A stretch of DNA of 64,000 nt, from NCBI RefSeq assembly GCF_963678635.1, contig NC_087066.1, positions 64,486,282 through 64,550,281 of the forward strand, in the 5' to 3' direction. The notes under the pieces are model-generated. The model did not search any database, had not been told where the DNA came from, and saw only the letters and a list, made by a program, of their open reading frames with translations. The translations under genes and the position numbers were made by a program. This DNA is from Symsagittifera roscoffensis. Taxonomy: Eukaryota; Xenacoelomorpha; Acoela; Convolutidae. Below are positions 20,601-35,600 of the stretch, piece after piece; position 1 is the stretch's first letter; the number at the start of each line of letters is the position of its first letter.

Positions 20601-23600
20601 CTTCAGCAAACACTCGCTGGGCCTTGCTGTGATTGGCACAGAAAGCACTGTAAAGTTTGAAGTGGTCAGTGTGACTCTTGAAAGCGTTGCTGAGTTTGAT
20701 GAGGATGGATTTGAACTGGGGGATTTGCTGATAGGAGGTGAATTGGGGCTCCAACTCCACAGCTCCAGCGAGTTCGGAGCAGAACTTCTGCTGGTACGAG
20801 AGGATCTCTTCCACGTTGCTAGTCACAGCTTCCACCTAAATGAGGAACAAATATTCAGGAAATAATCAGTGACAAGTTGTTCGAATCTGAACTTGTATGA
20901 TTCGATAAATGTATGCGTTTGGTTGGGCACATTTGTCGCCATTGATCTTTCATCAGTTTTGCAACTCAGCTCAAATAGTTATTCAGTTATTTTTTCTCCT
21001 AAAAAAATAAACGATTCCCGTCGCTTTACCAAATACAGTAGGGACAGTTTTCGATTCAATGTAACATACGATATAAAATTTAATAATGATATAGTCAGTA
21101 AAAAATACCCAGTTAATGTGCAAGTAGCACAGAAGGTTCCGACAACGGACTTAAGAGAGGTTGTCGGAACAATGAGATTGAAAACTGAAACATTGCAAAA
21201 CACAAGCTGGTTCCCGGACAAATCTTGCGGAGTGATTCAAGCACTTTGTTTTTGTTTATACACTTTTGTAGATTGGAAACAAAAACAAAAAAATCGATGA
21301 AAAACGAGTCGTAAAATCCAAACCTTCAAAAACATGAACTCACCCAACATCCTGCCAAAAAACTCTAATTTCAAATCGTAGTTTTTCAAAGTTTCAAATT
21401 TTTAAGTACAAGTTTCATCTGGGGATTCACTCTGATCTTGAAACTTCTGATTAATATACATCGATTTTTCAAATCGCTCGATTGAATTGCAATAAGCATT
21501 TTCAAATTTAATCAGTTTTTATATACAGACAGACACATCATAGAGTTTCAGTATTTGTGCAAAAGACAATTCATAATCAGTTTCAATCAACCACAAACCG
21601 GTCGACCAGTAAAACAACTGTATCATTACTCAATGAAATTTCAATGATAAAAGGGTAGAGTGTGCATTTATCACATTGCATTTTTCTTCGGTCAAACATA
21701 CCTTGAACCAAAACGCCTGCAAATCACGTATATTTGATTTTTAACTAAATTTTATGTAAATGACAGAAACTTCCATTGTGCAATAAAAATATATCCCCCA
21801 AAAGAATTTTTGAATTCAAATGTCAGAAAAAAAGGACGGTGCAATTTTGCAAAATTTATCTAGGCGCAATTCGGTTTTTCGCTCTACCATAAAAATGTAT
21901 CCATTTTAGTAGTCTCAAGCATGGGTCTAGGACAACAAGCCGACGGGACTTCAAGCCGAAGGGACTTCAAGCCGAAATTAAATCTTTACAAGCACCCCAA
22001 AACGCTATTTTATCATCTGCAAAATGTTGCTTTTCTAAAATTTTGGCAAGTTTAGTCCATAATAAGAGTTATTCATGACAATGCACCACTTGTGATTCGC
22101 ATCCGTTAATAACATCAGCCGGTTTTTGAAATGCATAAATTATAAACATGAAAAATGCCTTCAACCATGTTTTACTTTTCAACTTTCCGGAACATCATTT
22201 GGAAGCTTAAATTATATGCAAACGCCAATAACTAGTGAAGAAAGATCATGAAATTCAGAAGTTCTTCAAAAAAGTTTTCAAATTGTTCATATTTTACGAC
22301 TTTCAAAGGAATTATTCGGCTTGAAGTCCCTAATTTTACAATTCGGCTTGAAGTCCCGTCGGCTTGATGTCTGGCACCCCTCAAGCATACAGTGCTGATT
22401 TAAATTAACCGGACAAAACGCGTTACACTTGAAATTCAAATTGGGTTGAGTTTAGGTGAAAACTTATGAAGGCAAAACTTGCTTAAAATTTTAGCAGAAT
22501 TAATATGGTGTAATTTGTTTAGCGAAATTCGGGCCCGAAATTTTACACCAAAAATGGGTCATTTTGGCTTTTTTTTAGTTAATCAAAAATTACGCCGAAA
22601 ATACTCAGTCGATCACAGACATAATTATATCAAAGTAAGCCCCTTACGTAGCCCAACAAATTTTAAGAAGGGTATTTTCTCCAAAAAAATTGTATATTGT
22701 TTAAAAATTGTTTTTAAACAAAAAGTTGGTATTTTATATATTAAAAATGACCTTTTTTGTCTATCAAACAAAAATAAATTAACTTATACAATATTTTGGA
22801 GAAAACACCCTTCTCAAAGTTTGTTGGCCTACGTAAGGGGCTAACTTTGATATAATTATGTCTGTGATCGACTGAGTATTTTCGGCGTAATTTTTGATTA
22901 ACTAAGAAAAGCCAAAATGACCCATTTTTGGGGTAAAATTTCGGGCCCGAATTTCGCTAAACAAATTACACCATATTAATTCTGCTAAAATTTTAAGCAA
23001 GTTTTGTCTTCATAAGTTTTTACCTAAACTCAACCCAATTTGAGAAAAATGCGTTTTAAATTTCAAGTGTAACGTGTTTTGTCCGGTTAATTTAAATCAG
23101 CACTGTATATGTTCTCATAGAATTTGATTGGCTGTAAAAGGGGCGGAGGAATTTTTTAGCATAAATCTCATTTTCTGATGACTTTGGAAAGGGTTTTTTG
23201 TTTACCTCGATGTCGATGAGGAAACTACATTGAAGCAGGGGTTCCAGGTACGTCTCAATCAAGAACTGCAGATCCTACAATAAAACAAAAAAATAATAAT
23301 GTCCAGCAAACAAGGTGAACGTCTTTAGTTTATTCTCTAGAGGGTTAATTTGATGTCATTTGACTGAAGGAACTGTTGGAATTTGAAAGTTAAAGCAAAA
23401 ATACAATGGAGTTTAACAGTCTTCCAATTAAGAATTTATCCTCCAGGAAAACAGCTTTTACATGTTAAACAACAATTCTTCAAGATAGAAAAGGCCATTT
23501 AATTGAATCAGTATGGAAAAAGCTGTCAACTTCTTGGTAGTTGTGTAACAAGTAAGTTTCACTCTGGAAAATTTTGTCTTAGACTCAAAAAAGTAACCTT

Positions 23601-26600
23601 TATGTAGTTCTGTTCCGTGACTATGAGCTCCTGAATGAGGCATCCAAGTCGGGTGGCGTCTTTCATCGTGCTTCCAGCCCCTCCCCCGCCACCAGAAGCA
23701 CTCCCGTTGTTTGTCCCGCTCCCTGTCCCAGTTAGGGTTGAGGAGTCAGCACCGCCTGAAGTCGTGATTCCGGAGGCACTGGCAGTGGATCCGGCACCTG
23801 AGCTAGGTCCGGAGGCACAAGCGGATGCGATTCCACTGCTGCTGTGGTTGGACTGGTCGCTCATGCCTGATTTGCGCTTGATGTCGTTGTTGTTGGCATT
23901 GGAGGTGGGCCCGCCTGATGAACCAGTTTGTGGATCCTGGCCGAGAGAGTCCTCGCCGTCTGAAAAACAACTTATGCTAAATCGAATTACGGAAAAATTA
24001 CATTTAATAAAAAACTCTGAAAAATTATGCCTTTTATAGAGTTGGTATCATCGCTTCTATGATTTTCATGCGACCACGTCACTAAAAGAGACTAGAAGGA
24101 ACTATGACGTAGTTTGACATTTTTGCCCAATTTTAGGTACCTCAAAGAAAACTCGTGCAGGGGTCAAATATTGTATCATTATAAAGATTATTGGTCGTGA
24201 TTGGTATTCCAAAAAGAATTATTTTTAGTGAAAATAGATGACTTCTCATTTCAAAGCTGTATGATTTTTTACTGAATATTTGAACGGTTGTTTGATATAA
24301 TTAAAAAGATACCAATAGAACAAAAAACAGAACAAAAACCACAGAGGAGACTGTTTTTGTTCCGACCATTGAAGTTTGAACTTTGTATTCGGGTGTTTTT
24401 TAATTTTTTCCACGCAAAACCAGGTACCACAAATAATCATCGGACTGGGTTGAGTGATATATCATATTAAAGCCCGTTAAGTCGTGATTCGAACGACATT
24501 ATAAAATTTCCAAAAAAATTTCCCAGTGTCAAGACGAGAACAACCGGCTTAAAATTTTTGATTTTTGGTATAATTTCGAACTAGTATGGCGTGTACGGTG
24601 TTTTTACACGTTTTTTTAGTCAATTTTTCCACAAAATTTTCTTGCCCAATTTGCTTATTTTACTATGATTGTCTAGTATGCCTAAGGTATATTTTGACGT
24701 CAGATCCTTTTAGCACACCAAGCAGCTAAATCTACACTAATTTGGAAAAAAAACTTTCTAAACCGTAGTTTTCTAAAGACTATCAATGGTCGGAACATTC
24801 TTTGCTACTTGCACAGTAACCCGCTTTCCTTGTTTAAATTTGTTTTTCATTTTTTTTTGCAATGACTTAAAATATTCTATTTTTTTGCCAAGCAACCGGC
24901 TATCTTTGTAATACAGGAAATTGCATATTTGATTTTTAACTCCACATATTATCGATTTCACAACTAGCAGCCAGGTTCGGACTATGACTAACAGAAGGAA
25001 GATCTCTTGAAGTGGAACACGTTGGGTCCATCTGGCTCCAGGTGTTCCGTCTTGCACTGGGGACAGGGGGCGGTGGATGGTCGGAGGGATCTGATCACCA
25101 GATGGAGAGTATCCACTTTGAGGAGACTGTCAACAGTGGGACCACTCTGTCTGCTCACTAGTTGGCCATTGATTTGCAACACTTCATCGCCAGCCTCCAT
25201 TCCTTTGAAAAAAACAATTGGTTGAAGGTTCGACTCCAGCTTATGGAGAAGATATTTTAAAATAATTTTTCTGTTTAGCTCATTTAACAAGAACGTTCTG
25301 ACTTAATACAGTAAATAATTTAATCTAACTAAAAGAAAAAAGGATGCATTTTTACAATCACAAGCGCTAATTAGAGAGCTAAATTTTCAACAATGTTCTT
25401 TCATTAAAACAAGCTCGGAATAGTTAAAAAACGAGATACTTGATATACAATAGCTGTAAACTCGAAATACGTGGAATCTGTTCTTATCTCAAGTTTTTCT
25501 ATTTAATTAGTTTCCTTGTTCTGTTTCAAGAGCTTATAGCAATTGTCAAGAATAGTATTTTTCGTATTCATGAGTTTAAGTCAATTCATTTCTGTCTTTT
25601 TTGAATGTTTCTTTCTTTCTTGTCGTTTTTTGTCGTCGCATATACATGCGTGTAACATATATATGCCTTGATCTTGCTGAAACTGTGCATCAAACAGTGC
25701 ACTGTACAATAACATTCATTGATTATTTCAACTTAAATAAAAAAACTTAGAAAGTGGGAGTGCAGTGCAAAAAATTATTATGCTGCAAAAAGCTCACGGA
25801 CTATCTTTGAGCTCATAACATTTTAAACTGACGTGGACTTGTTTCAGGCGCCTGACCGACCACCTTTTTTGAAGAAAAAAAACAGGCATATTAGTAAAAA
25901 AATAATTGATTCAAGCTAGTTTCAATAGTTTTTTTGCATGGTTTATTCAAAAACATAGGCAGAGATTTTTTAAATAGCTAAAACCTCATTTCTAAGTTAA
26001 AAAACGCATCAAAAAAGACATTGCCAGAATCTTTATGATTTCATAGAAAAAAACCGTCCGTGATCTCACCTCCATTCTGTGCAATAGATCCAGGGAGGAT
26101 GTCTCGTACGAAGAGTCTTGGAACCCCAATGGTGGCTGAGGGGGAAGGGGTCGTCACAGAGGAACTGTTTACATTGTTGGTTGTGATTGGCAAGTGTTCC
26201 TCAACAGTCTCGTATTCAATTCCGAATCTAAGCGAAGTTTTCATCATCTCAATTATTTTTTTAACAAAAAAATGACTTTCTCTGTCACTTCTACAATTTT
26301 TTACGATTTTAGGAAAATGCGAAACAAAACTGTTCAATGCCTTTTTCTGCCAACAAAAATAGTCATAACGTCCATGTGTTAACTTATTGCCGGATAAATG
26401 CAACAAACTTTTATAATCTCCCAAGTTGAATAAAACATTCTTAAAAGAGACAAACATTTTTCCTTTAAGTAGATGAACACAAGAAGGTGTTGATTCTAAT
26501 AATAAAAACAGCATGCAGACTAACTAACTAACCTCTCGCCCCTGTTTCGACTCAGGGTCACTGCATGGTACTCTTTGATGCACACTTCAATGTCCTGACA

Positions 26601-29600
26601 GTTCAGACTGTCCAGGCTTACTTTGGGCGACGGGATCACCCAAGTCCTGTCCGGAGCCCGGATGCGGATGAAGTGATCTCTGGGGTCCAGTCTTCTCTTG
26701 CGACAACAGCGGAGGAGCAGTTCGTTCACACTCATTTGAGGGTGCACTGCTTCCACAGTTTTCTGGTTGTGGGGGAGAAACACACGGGCTAGTTTACCCT
26801 TTCCAGAGCTTCCTGCTCCGGTGCTCCAGTTAGCCTAAATATGAAACAGTGAGATTTTTTATGTAAGTTCTAGAAAAACAAGCATGTAATTAATGTTAAT
26901 AAAAATTGTAGATGTGAAACAATTTAGATTTTAAAAACTCTTGTTGAATTTTTTGAACACTAGAAATGTTACTAGGAAATTCTCACAAAACGGTTTTGAT
27001 TAAGATTTCTGAGGAAACTTAGAAAAAAGATTTGCAAAACCTAATTGCTTTTAAACTCACCGAGCTATTGCAATTGTTGTGTAGGGATGTCGTCGGTTGA
27101 GTTCGGACGTTAGTCGGATCCGGACTGGGATCTGCAGATGATGCCCCTGGTCCCTTCGAGTAGTCCCCCCTTTGCCCACTGTTCCTATTGGACGACAATT
27201 GAGCTGAGTTCTGATTTTCCGACGACTGGTGCGGACTGTCACCAGACGATGAAACTTCTCGACTGTTACCCTAAAATTGAAAAATACTTTTAAAAATGAA
27301 GCTAATCGATTTTCAGACATACAGTTGGTTGAAACTCTGGATTCGGTATTGTTTTCATTGCAAAACAGCACTAAAGAACGCCTTACGTGGTCGAGTGATT
27401 TTATATTCAAGCACTTTGAGTCGGGCTGCAATTATAAATTCTCAAATCAGTCTATCAACAAATATACTTTAATAATTGCCCCCCTATGGTATCTACTAAA
27501 GAATTACCACACCCTACAAATCAAAGCAGTAAATTAGCACTAGAGCCTTCTTTTCATCTTTGAATTTTGATGCACTCTGATGGTAATTGTTCAGAATACC
27601 CTATTAACTTGGTCTGAAAGGTTAAAAAAATCGGACCAGCTGCTCTCAATGCTGAAAGAGATTTTTTGCATGACATTGCAACAACAAACCGAGTTCTGGC
27701 TGTTGGCTGAGTGGTGCTGGTTCTGATTCTGCTGGCTGCTGCGACTGAGGGGCTGGTGGTACATCTTCCTCCTCCCTCTTTCTAAGGAACCACTGCCTCC
27801 TCCTGAGTTCACCATGGAGTCCTTGCTGTGATTCATCTCCAGCGAAGTTTTTCCTGAACATGTTTCGAATTCATTTTTATTTACTTATATTGATTTCTAC
27901 CAGCTAGGAGGTCGATTGTCGGATCGTATTTTTTTTTCGAAAACTACCCTCCCTCAAATGGACGCCATTGATCAGGAAATTGAATATGAAAGAAGATATG
28001 CGCTCGATCTGCACATTTGAACTTAACTTCTTTAGAATCATTCTAGTTTTATTTTTGTGTCTTGATTTCTAGACTAACACAACTTCAACATAACTCAACT
28101 TCTGCAAATAATTGTGAAAATTTTGACTAAAACTAAAAAAATTAAGCAAAAATGCATATTTTTTCTAAATCAGTTTGGTTTTATGTACCAGACAGCATGG
28201 CATGAACAGATGAAGCTGAGAAGACGCTGAGGCGAGACAGTTGGGCCTTGGTGTCCTTGGATACGGCTGAGAGGAGGGTGCGGGGGTTGGGCAACTCACT
28301 CCCACTCAACGAGGCCGCGTAGCACTTCAATCTAAAACATGAGAAGTCAATCAAGTAGGAACTATTTTAATAATCGCTGCTTGAGCATAGAAAATTCAGG
28401 AAAGCATTCAAAAATCAGGACTCGACACAAGTATTTTAAGATGATGAGCTGTACAGCTCGTATGTTGGTCCTATCCCTCGTGGATAAATGATCTTAATTA
28501 AATCAGACAGTATATATCTATATAGACAGGATTTTATTGCAGGACTTAAGACAGGATTTTATTGCAGGACTTCTGACAGGATTTTATTATATTTATTGCA
28601 GGACTTATCCAAAATTGTGTTAAACTTTATGCTAATGGAAGACTCAATTTTTTTTTTCAGATACACTTCAGCTATTTTAAGGGATGGTTTTTCATTCATT
28701 CAGAATTGGAGAGAAAAAGCTAGCTGAATTTTTCAATTAAGTTCGCAAAAATTCAGTTTTATCTAAGATCAAGGAAAAAGAAAGCACGATATGTTTAGGT
28801 CTTAACTGGGAACCCCTGATTATGAATTACATGCAATGTTTCTGGTGACTTGGCTAGACCGGAAAATTATTCATCACCCTTGAGCGACAGACCATGGTGG
28901 CCGCGCACCACAGACTTTTTGACTGAGAGGTTAACACCTTGACCAAGTCTCAAGTGCAATAGCTGTTTGTAGGGATCGTTTAACTGCAATGAGTGATGTT
29001 TGTACCTGTAAAGATGACAGTGCAGCTGTTCCAGGTTCTGTTCCCACTGGGCTATCTGAGAGGCCACAGTGTGTCTGCTTCTGGGGTCACTCATGATACT
29101 CAGCTGCAGTTCCGCCATCTTCTTCATCTTCAGGTCCATGTCCACCTAGAAAGCAAAAAGAGACAAATTGCCTGAAATCAAGTCAAGCTCAACCAAAAAT
29201 TTTCTGTAATTTACTGAAACGTACTGAAAGTATATAGCCGTTTTATACATTTTTCCCAAATATTACTTTATTGAGCCAAACTGCTTTTCCGAGTTTGTCA
29301 AATCATCAAAAACGACTATTGAATATATTTACTACTCGGCAGGGGCGGATCTAGGTTTTTCTTGAGGCTCGGGGGGAGGGTGGATTTTCAAAAAAAAATT
29401 TGAAATTTTTTTCGACCTTTTTTTTAGGTCGACCAAATTGAGTTTCCGAGCTCTTCCAAATCACTAAAAAGACCTCGTTTTGGTCAAAACTTCTGCGCCG
29501 CAGGCAAAATTTTGAAAAACAGGCCAAAAAAGGCGTTTTTACGCACTTTTTGGAAAATTTTGACCAAAAAAATTGCGTTTTTTTGGCGTGCGCTCCCCCT

Positions 29601-32600
29601 TCAAGACAAGTATATATTGGCGTCACCAATTTAGGGTCCGTCACCAAATATGGATATATCAAAATAGTACAAAGGGTCGATAGGGGGCCCTAAATCCGCC
29701 CCTGCTACTCGAATTTCAAGACACGAAATTTAGAGTTTGGGGGGGAAGTCATAATATTTTTTCAATGAAATAATTTATCTGCAAAAAAACAGTAAGTTTA
29801 AAATAATTTTTTCAATAAAACAATCTTTTTCGAAAACTTGTCAAAATGCAATCAATTCGGTTTATTGAAAAATCGATGCTTTTTTCCTACTGAAAGAAGT
29901 TGCCATCGAGATGTTGTAATCAACCAGGTATAATATCGGATAAAGTTTCTAAGATTCAATCCCGAAACTCACTTGCTGTTCAACCTTGAGAACCTCCTCC
30001 CCCACGACGCCCACGCTACTGCCTCCCCCTCCCCCATTACTGCTATCCAGGGGGGTAGATGGTGACTGCTGCTGACGACGCATCACAATCGCATTTGCAC
30101 AGGCTGAAATTTAAAAAATATTATAATCACGTATTGACTATTAATGTTTTTTTTATTTGGCACTAAAATATGTGCTCAAAAAAGATGACTTGCTTTTTAT
30201 CATGCATCCGTTGGTATTGAAAATGCTCCTCCTCAAATTATTGTTACAATGGCAAAAGTGCTTCTTTTTCTCAAATAGATAAGTTTCATCAGAGAAACGT
30301 CTAAGAAAGCTAATGAGAGGCATCATATTTAAAGGATAAACTTGATGTTTCATTTTAAGCTAGAAGGAGTGTCAAAAAAAAATAATTTAGATCACATGAA
30401 AATTTCGTTAGATTTTTTGAAACTTAATTTGATACTTTCAACGCCCTTCCTTTTTAAAACAAAAACAATCCAAAATCTAAGAAACTTAGAAAATGCATAG
30501 ATTAGTGCAATCGGAAAATTTTACAATGGATTATTGCAGTCTGTGTGAAAAGGAACATTAATCGTAGCTATTCTAACTGCTGTTATTGCTTACAGGAGTG
30601 CACGGCCGAGATCCAGTTGTCGAGTTCGGCGGGAGACTGAGCTTCACAGAGGTAGACGTTGCCGTGAAAAGTGCTGAGAGAGAAGACGTTCTCCCTCTTC
30701 GGGTGCTCCGGAATCGGCTGCGCAATCGAGTTCTCAATTCCTAAAACAGATAAAATTCAATAAAAGTAAGTTGGCCGCCGCCAATTTCCTGATTTCTTAA
30801 GAGTGCGAAAAAGTTTTCTATTCCAGAAAAAAAAGAGCAGAAACGCATGTTGTTCCTACTTGTTAGTATAACAGCATTTTTTTGGTAAAAAAGCAGACGA
30901 TTTATTAAGAATTTTTCTCAATGATCAATTCAAAATAAATTATCAAGTGTTAGAATTCGAACACTGTGGCAAACACTGATAATGAAGTGATTCCTGGATA
31001 AAAATTCATACTTTTGCCTTAATGCACTGCGTGAATGAAACAAAAAAAAAATCACAAAACAAGGATGTATTGACTCAACTAAAAATGGTGAAATGAAATA
31101 AAGATGGAATGGGTGAGTGACTTGCCTAGTACTAGTTCTGGGACGGAGTTCTCATCTATGTTGGGAAGCTCTGTCTGCACAGAGTAGAAGAGGAGCGAGT
31201 GTCCCTTCAGACACGCCCAGTACCTCCTCCATTTCCTCTTGGGCGCCGTCTCCAACTTCTTCTTCCTGGAACACACAAGAATAAATTAACTTAGAACCAT
31301 CATATCAAGTGTTTAACTAATTATATCGCTATTTTATAATTATATCCAAATAACAGATCTCATAGTAATCCATATATGTCTTCTCTCTTGTTTTTATTGA
31401 ACAGTAATACTATTTTTGGAATCCCTTCTAGAGAGGAGTATCTTTTCGCACTTTCTACACCATCAAGTTCTGACCAATTAACTTAAATGTTTCCGGAAAA
31501 ATTTTTGGTGAACCAGTATTAGAAAAACTTCTGAAAAATAACGTGCTTTGCTTGTTACAAAGATTCAATATACATTCAACGTTGCAACAAATATTCTGTA
31601 TAAAGGCGGTTTTCTCTTTTCAGGTGATTTTCTCCTTTCAATAAAATTTGCCTGTCTGAATTTTTCGGTCAGAAGATTTAATAAATTTTCCTCACTTTGA
31701 ATTTAAGAAGAGGACATGTTTTATCTCGAGCCAACCAGCCTTTCGAGTCACACCAAATCGTCTGAAGGTCGCATCTGTCGGATCCACGCAGTTATCCTCC
31801 TCCCCCTCGCCTTCATTTTGATTGCCCGAAGCACCCTTGTCTCCTTGATGACCTCCACGGGCGGTGGTTCGGGGAGGCGATCGGATGCCGAGTAGTTCCG
31901 CATCTGAGCTGAGTTGGTCCAGCAAAGCAGGCAAGGGGATCCCAGTGTGAGCATGAGTGGAACCGACTCCTCCCAGTCCCAGGTGTCTGCTGATCTCACT
32001 CGACTCTGACTGGTTGTCTTCCGACAAACTCTGAAACAAGATAGAACTGATTCAATCCGTATAACTTACTCAGCTTTCCTGAACCGCACTTGAACAATTT
32101 ATCAGAACGTTTAAGTGTTGACTGCTATATAAGAAAGTTGAATGATTAAGTATCAACGTATATCAGTACGAGCAATTTTAAATTAGACATTACTTTTTGA
32201 GCCAAGAAAACAATGAGGTTACTCAACATGGTGGACATCCGGGCGTTAACGACATAGGACACACTATACACCAATTTCAGTTTGAGTCTCCTTTACGAAA
32301 TTGAAAACTGATTGAACTCGGAGAAAAAAAACAAGCACCAGTGAGCTTTGATCAAAAGGTTTTAGTGATTACCGCTGATTGGTTTGAATTTACCGATTTA
32401 TGATTCGCGCTCGGAAGCTCCGAAGGGGGAGACTCTACTGTCGGAATAGAGGTAGGAAACGCCGACATGCTTCTCCGATTGCGATACATTTCGTTTCTGT
32501 CCCTGGTAACACGATAGCTCTCTCTTTCATCCATTCGTGACTGTCCTGGAATTGACAATTGATGCTGCGACAGTCGTCTCCGGTCTACAAGTCGCAATCT

Positions 32601-35600
32601 TTCGGCAATACTTTCATTCCAAGCAAGCGGATCATCGTTCACACCTCTAGATTCTAATGATGTTTTCATGGTTATTGAAGAGGAGTCTCGGTCGTCAAAA
32701 GACACGACTCCGCTGTCAACCGACACAGGTCCTCGTCTTTGGAATTCATTCATTTCTAATCGACTATTTTTGTCATCCCAGTTCAGCCTCAGACCCTCGA
32801 GTACTTGAGGTCTCCTCAATTGCCATAGATCCCCATCTCCGACTCCGTTCCAAGACTCTAACTGATTCCTTTGTCTATGTAACTGGTACAACTGGCCAGT
32901 GGTATGAGTTCTCGGTCTAAACTGTCCTGGAGATGTGGCTAAACTACAGTTAAAATACTCAGAAGTCCTGTAGTTCTGTGTACTCAGTGAACTGCTCAGC
33001 TCTTCGCGATTCTCCAAGCGACTTCCTCTGTAAGAATTTGATTCTCTGAAACTTTGCTTTTGACTGGTCGCAAATTGAGAGGTAAAACTGGCTAAATTGT
33101 GCATATGAATGTTATGATTCTCGTAATGTGGTTTTAAATTAGACTCAAGGCTTTCCATAGCACCCTCAAATTGATTTGGGAGAGTCCTTTTCTGAGGAAA
33201 AAATGTGTAAAGGGTCTGTGCATTTGATTGAGATTTTAGACTTCTGCCGACGTTCGGGAATCCTTCCATCGTCACACTGCTCCTGCTGATGTCTGAGAAC
33301 CCTATCGATGTCACGATGCTTCTGTTTGGGATACCTACCGACGTTACAGGACTACAAGAGTAACTGTTAGACCCGGTGCACGAAAAGTTTTGCTTCGTCC
33401 ACGGATTGTTGGGAACTGTCATTGTAAATAAGGCGCAATATAACGATACGAATATCCAGTTAGACCATGCACAAAAAATAAAGAATTATCTAGATTTGGA
33501 TGTGAAAGTTCAAAGTTTGAAAGGTCAAGGCAACTGCTTCAGGTTGAAAAAACCCGTTTATAGAAGCAACTCATTTGGCGACTGTGAGAAGAAGTATTTT
33601 CAGAGAAAACAAACGATTTGGTAACCAAAATATGCCTTCAAACTGTTAAATTAATTTTGGAGGCAGCGAAGCGATTAGTCTTTAACCCACGGTCGTCAAG
33701 TTTAATTTGGATTCAAATTCAACCCTCAAACCAATTTCGAAACTACACAGTTCTGAAACTGTGCTCTTTATATGGGTAAATAGGTCCAGAAACAGAGAAA
33801 ATTTGAGCGCAAATAGGACTAGAGAGTTCTGGTACAGGCCAACTTGAAAGCGTAACACGAGGGAATGTTCAAGACTTGGAGGAAGGTAGTTGGTCTGAAT
33901 TTGTTTGTTTCCCGAAATATTTGGAAACAATGCAGGTAGTTGTTGTTGCGCCCTGAAGGGACCTAAGGTATAACCCGTTTATAACGTACAATCTGCGTCG
34001 TGTCTCTGATTGATTAGGAGTGCTCTATTTACAACGTTGATTCATTTTGCCCAACCTTTTGTAGAGACGCACGAAAAAAATTTGAGCAACAGACAGGCTA
34101 AGCGACAAATCGAACGATCAGCAAACCGAATTTTTGGTTTATATTTTGTAAGCTCATGAAACTTTCAGATTCTCAATGCTTGGATTTGGCATTCGAAGAA
34201 TTTTAACATTTTAGGAAAATTATGCTTTCGCCTTTTCGGCCAGCTACTTCGTGTCGATAGATCTTCTAATCTAACGGAACGGTTATAATGGCACCAAATT
34301 TATCCCCAAAGAGTTCCATGGCTGGGAAAGGAATTGGGGAAAGAATTGAAGGTATAAAAACGATTGAACACAAGGGCAACTAATTCTCGCAGCCTTCGAT
34401 TACAGCAAAGCAACGACGCCACACTTTAGCTGGGTGGACTGAGAAGAATTAATCGAATCGAAGTCAATAATTGAAGAAAAAGGAACTATATGGTCGGTAG
34501 AAGATCAAATGACAATCAGAAGAAAAGCCAATGATTTACACAATTCGACATTCAAAAGACTTTAAATGTTTGGCCGTACTTTTTTCGATGTGGGCATCTA
34601 ACCGAATACTCAAAATGTTTAAAAAACGAAGTGAATAAGTTTCGGAACTGCAAAGGACTCAGTAAAAATTCTTTTAATTTTCATTATGTGAGTCTAATTT
34701 ATTTTATTTTTTTTGTGAGTCTAATTTTTATCATTTGAAAAAGTAAAGTGTTCCGTAAAACTGAAAAACTTTTTAAAAAAACTGTCAAGAAAAGGACTAG
34801 CAGATAAACTCAGTTTAAGTTTTCTTTCGTTTGGTAAGACTTTTTAAATCAGTTTCGAGGTAACAATCAGTCGACCCAATGGTCAATACCTATGCCAGTA
34901 CCTTGGTAAACAGTGTACCCAGTATAATTATAACCACGCTTCCCTTTTAACTTCAAGATTAAGTTTCTTCTCAATTTACTTTTCTCTCTCCAATGGTTAA
35001 CTACCGGTATGGTGGCGGTATGTATTTACCAAGAGTCATTTCGCAGAAACACATAAGTGTTCAGAATGCCGAAACATAGCAGAGCATATTAATAGCAGAG
35101 CTCGATAAAAATGTCAATTTCGAAGAAAACGTTCTTTTTCTTTCAAATTTTGGAGACTTTTAGACATGGTGAAATTATATCACTTACAAAAAAAACATTA
35201 AAATTTTTTTCGGTAAAAATTACTCTTCTAGACACCCATAATCGGACTATTCATTTCGGTTTTTAGGTGTTTATGAATGAGTTTCGGTTTATAATTGGCT
35301 TCGGTTGAATATAAAAATATGAAGTTAATGGCCCATTGTGCTTTCTGCTATCTTTTGAGGCAGCTTATCAACGAAGCTTGCCTATACAATATACTAAAGG
35401 GTGCTCGCTGGTTTGCCAGGTCTTAGAGTGAGAATAAAAAGTATAATGAGAGACAACGAAGTCTATTTGCCCTTCAAGTGGGTATGCTGCCGTTAAGATC
35501 AAATATTTTACAACTGGCAGGTAATTCTGTTCTATGTTTGATCACTTTCAAAATACGCAACTAATGTGCGACCTCAATTACCCTTTGTCTGTTCGCCCGA

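Noticed and set aside
22479-22844. 121-residue plus-strand frame
   Set aside because: It is the arm and loop of the foldback element at 22390-23105.
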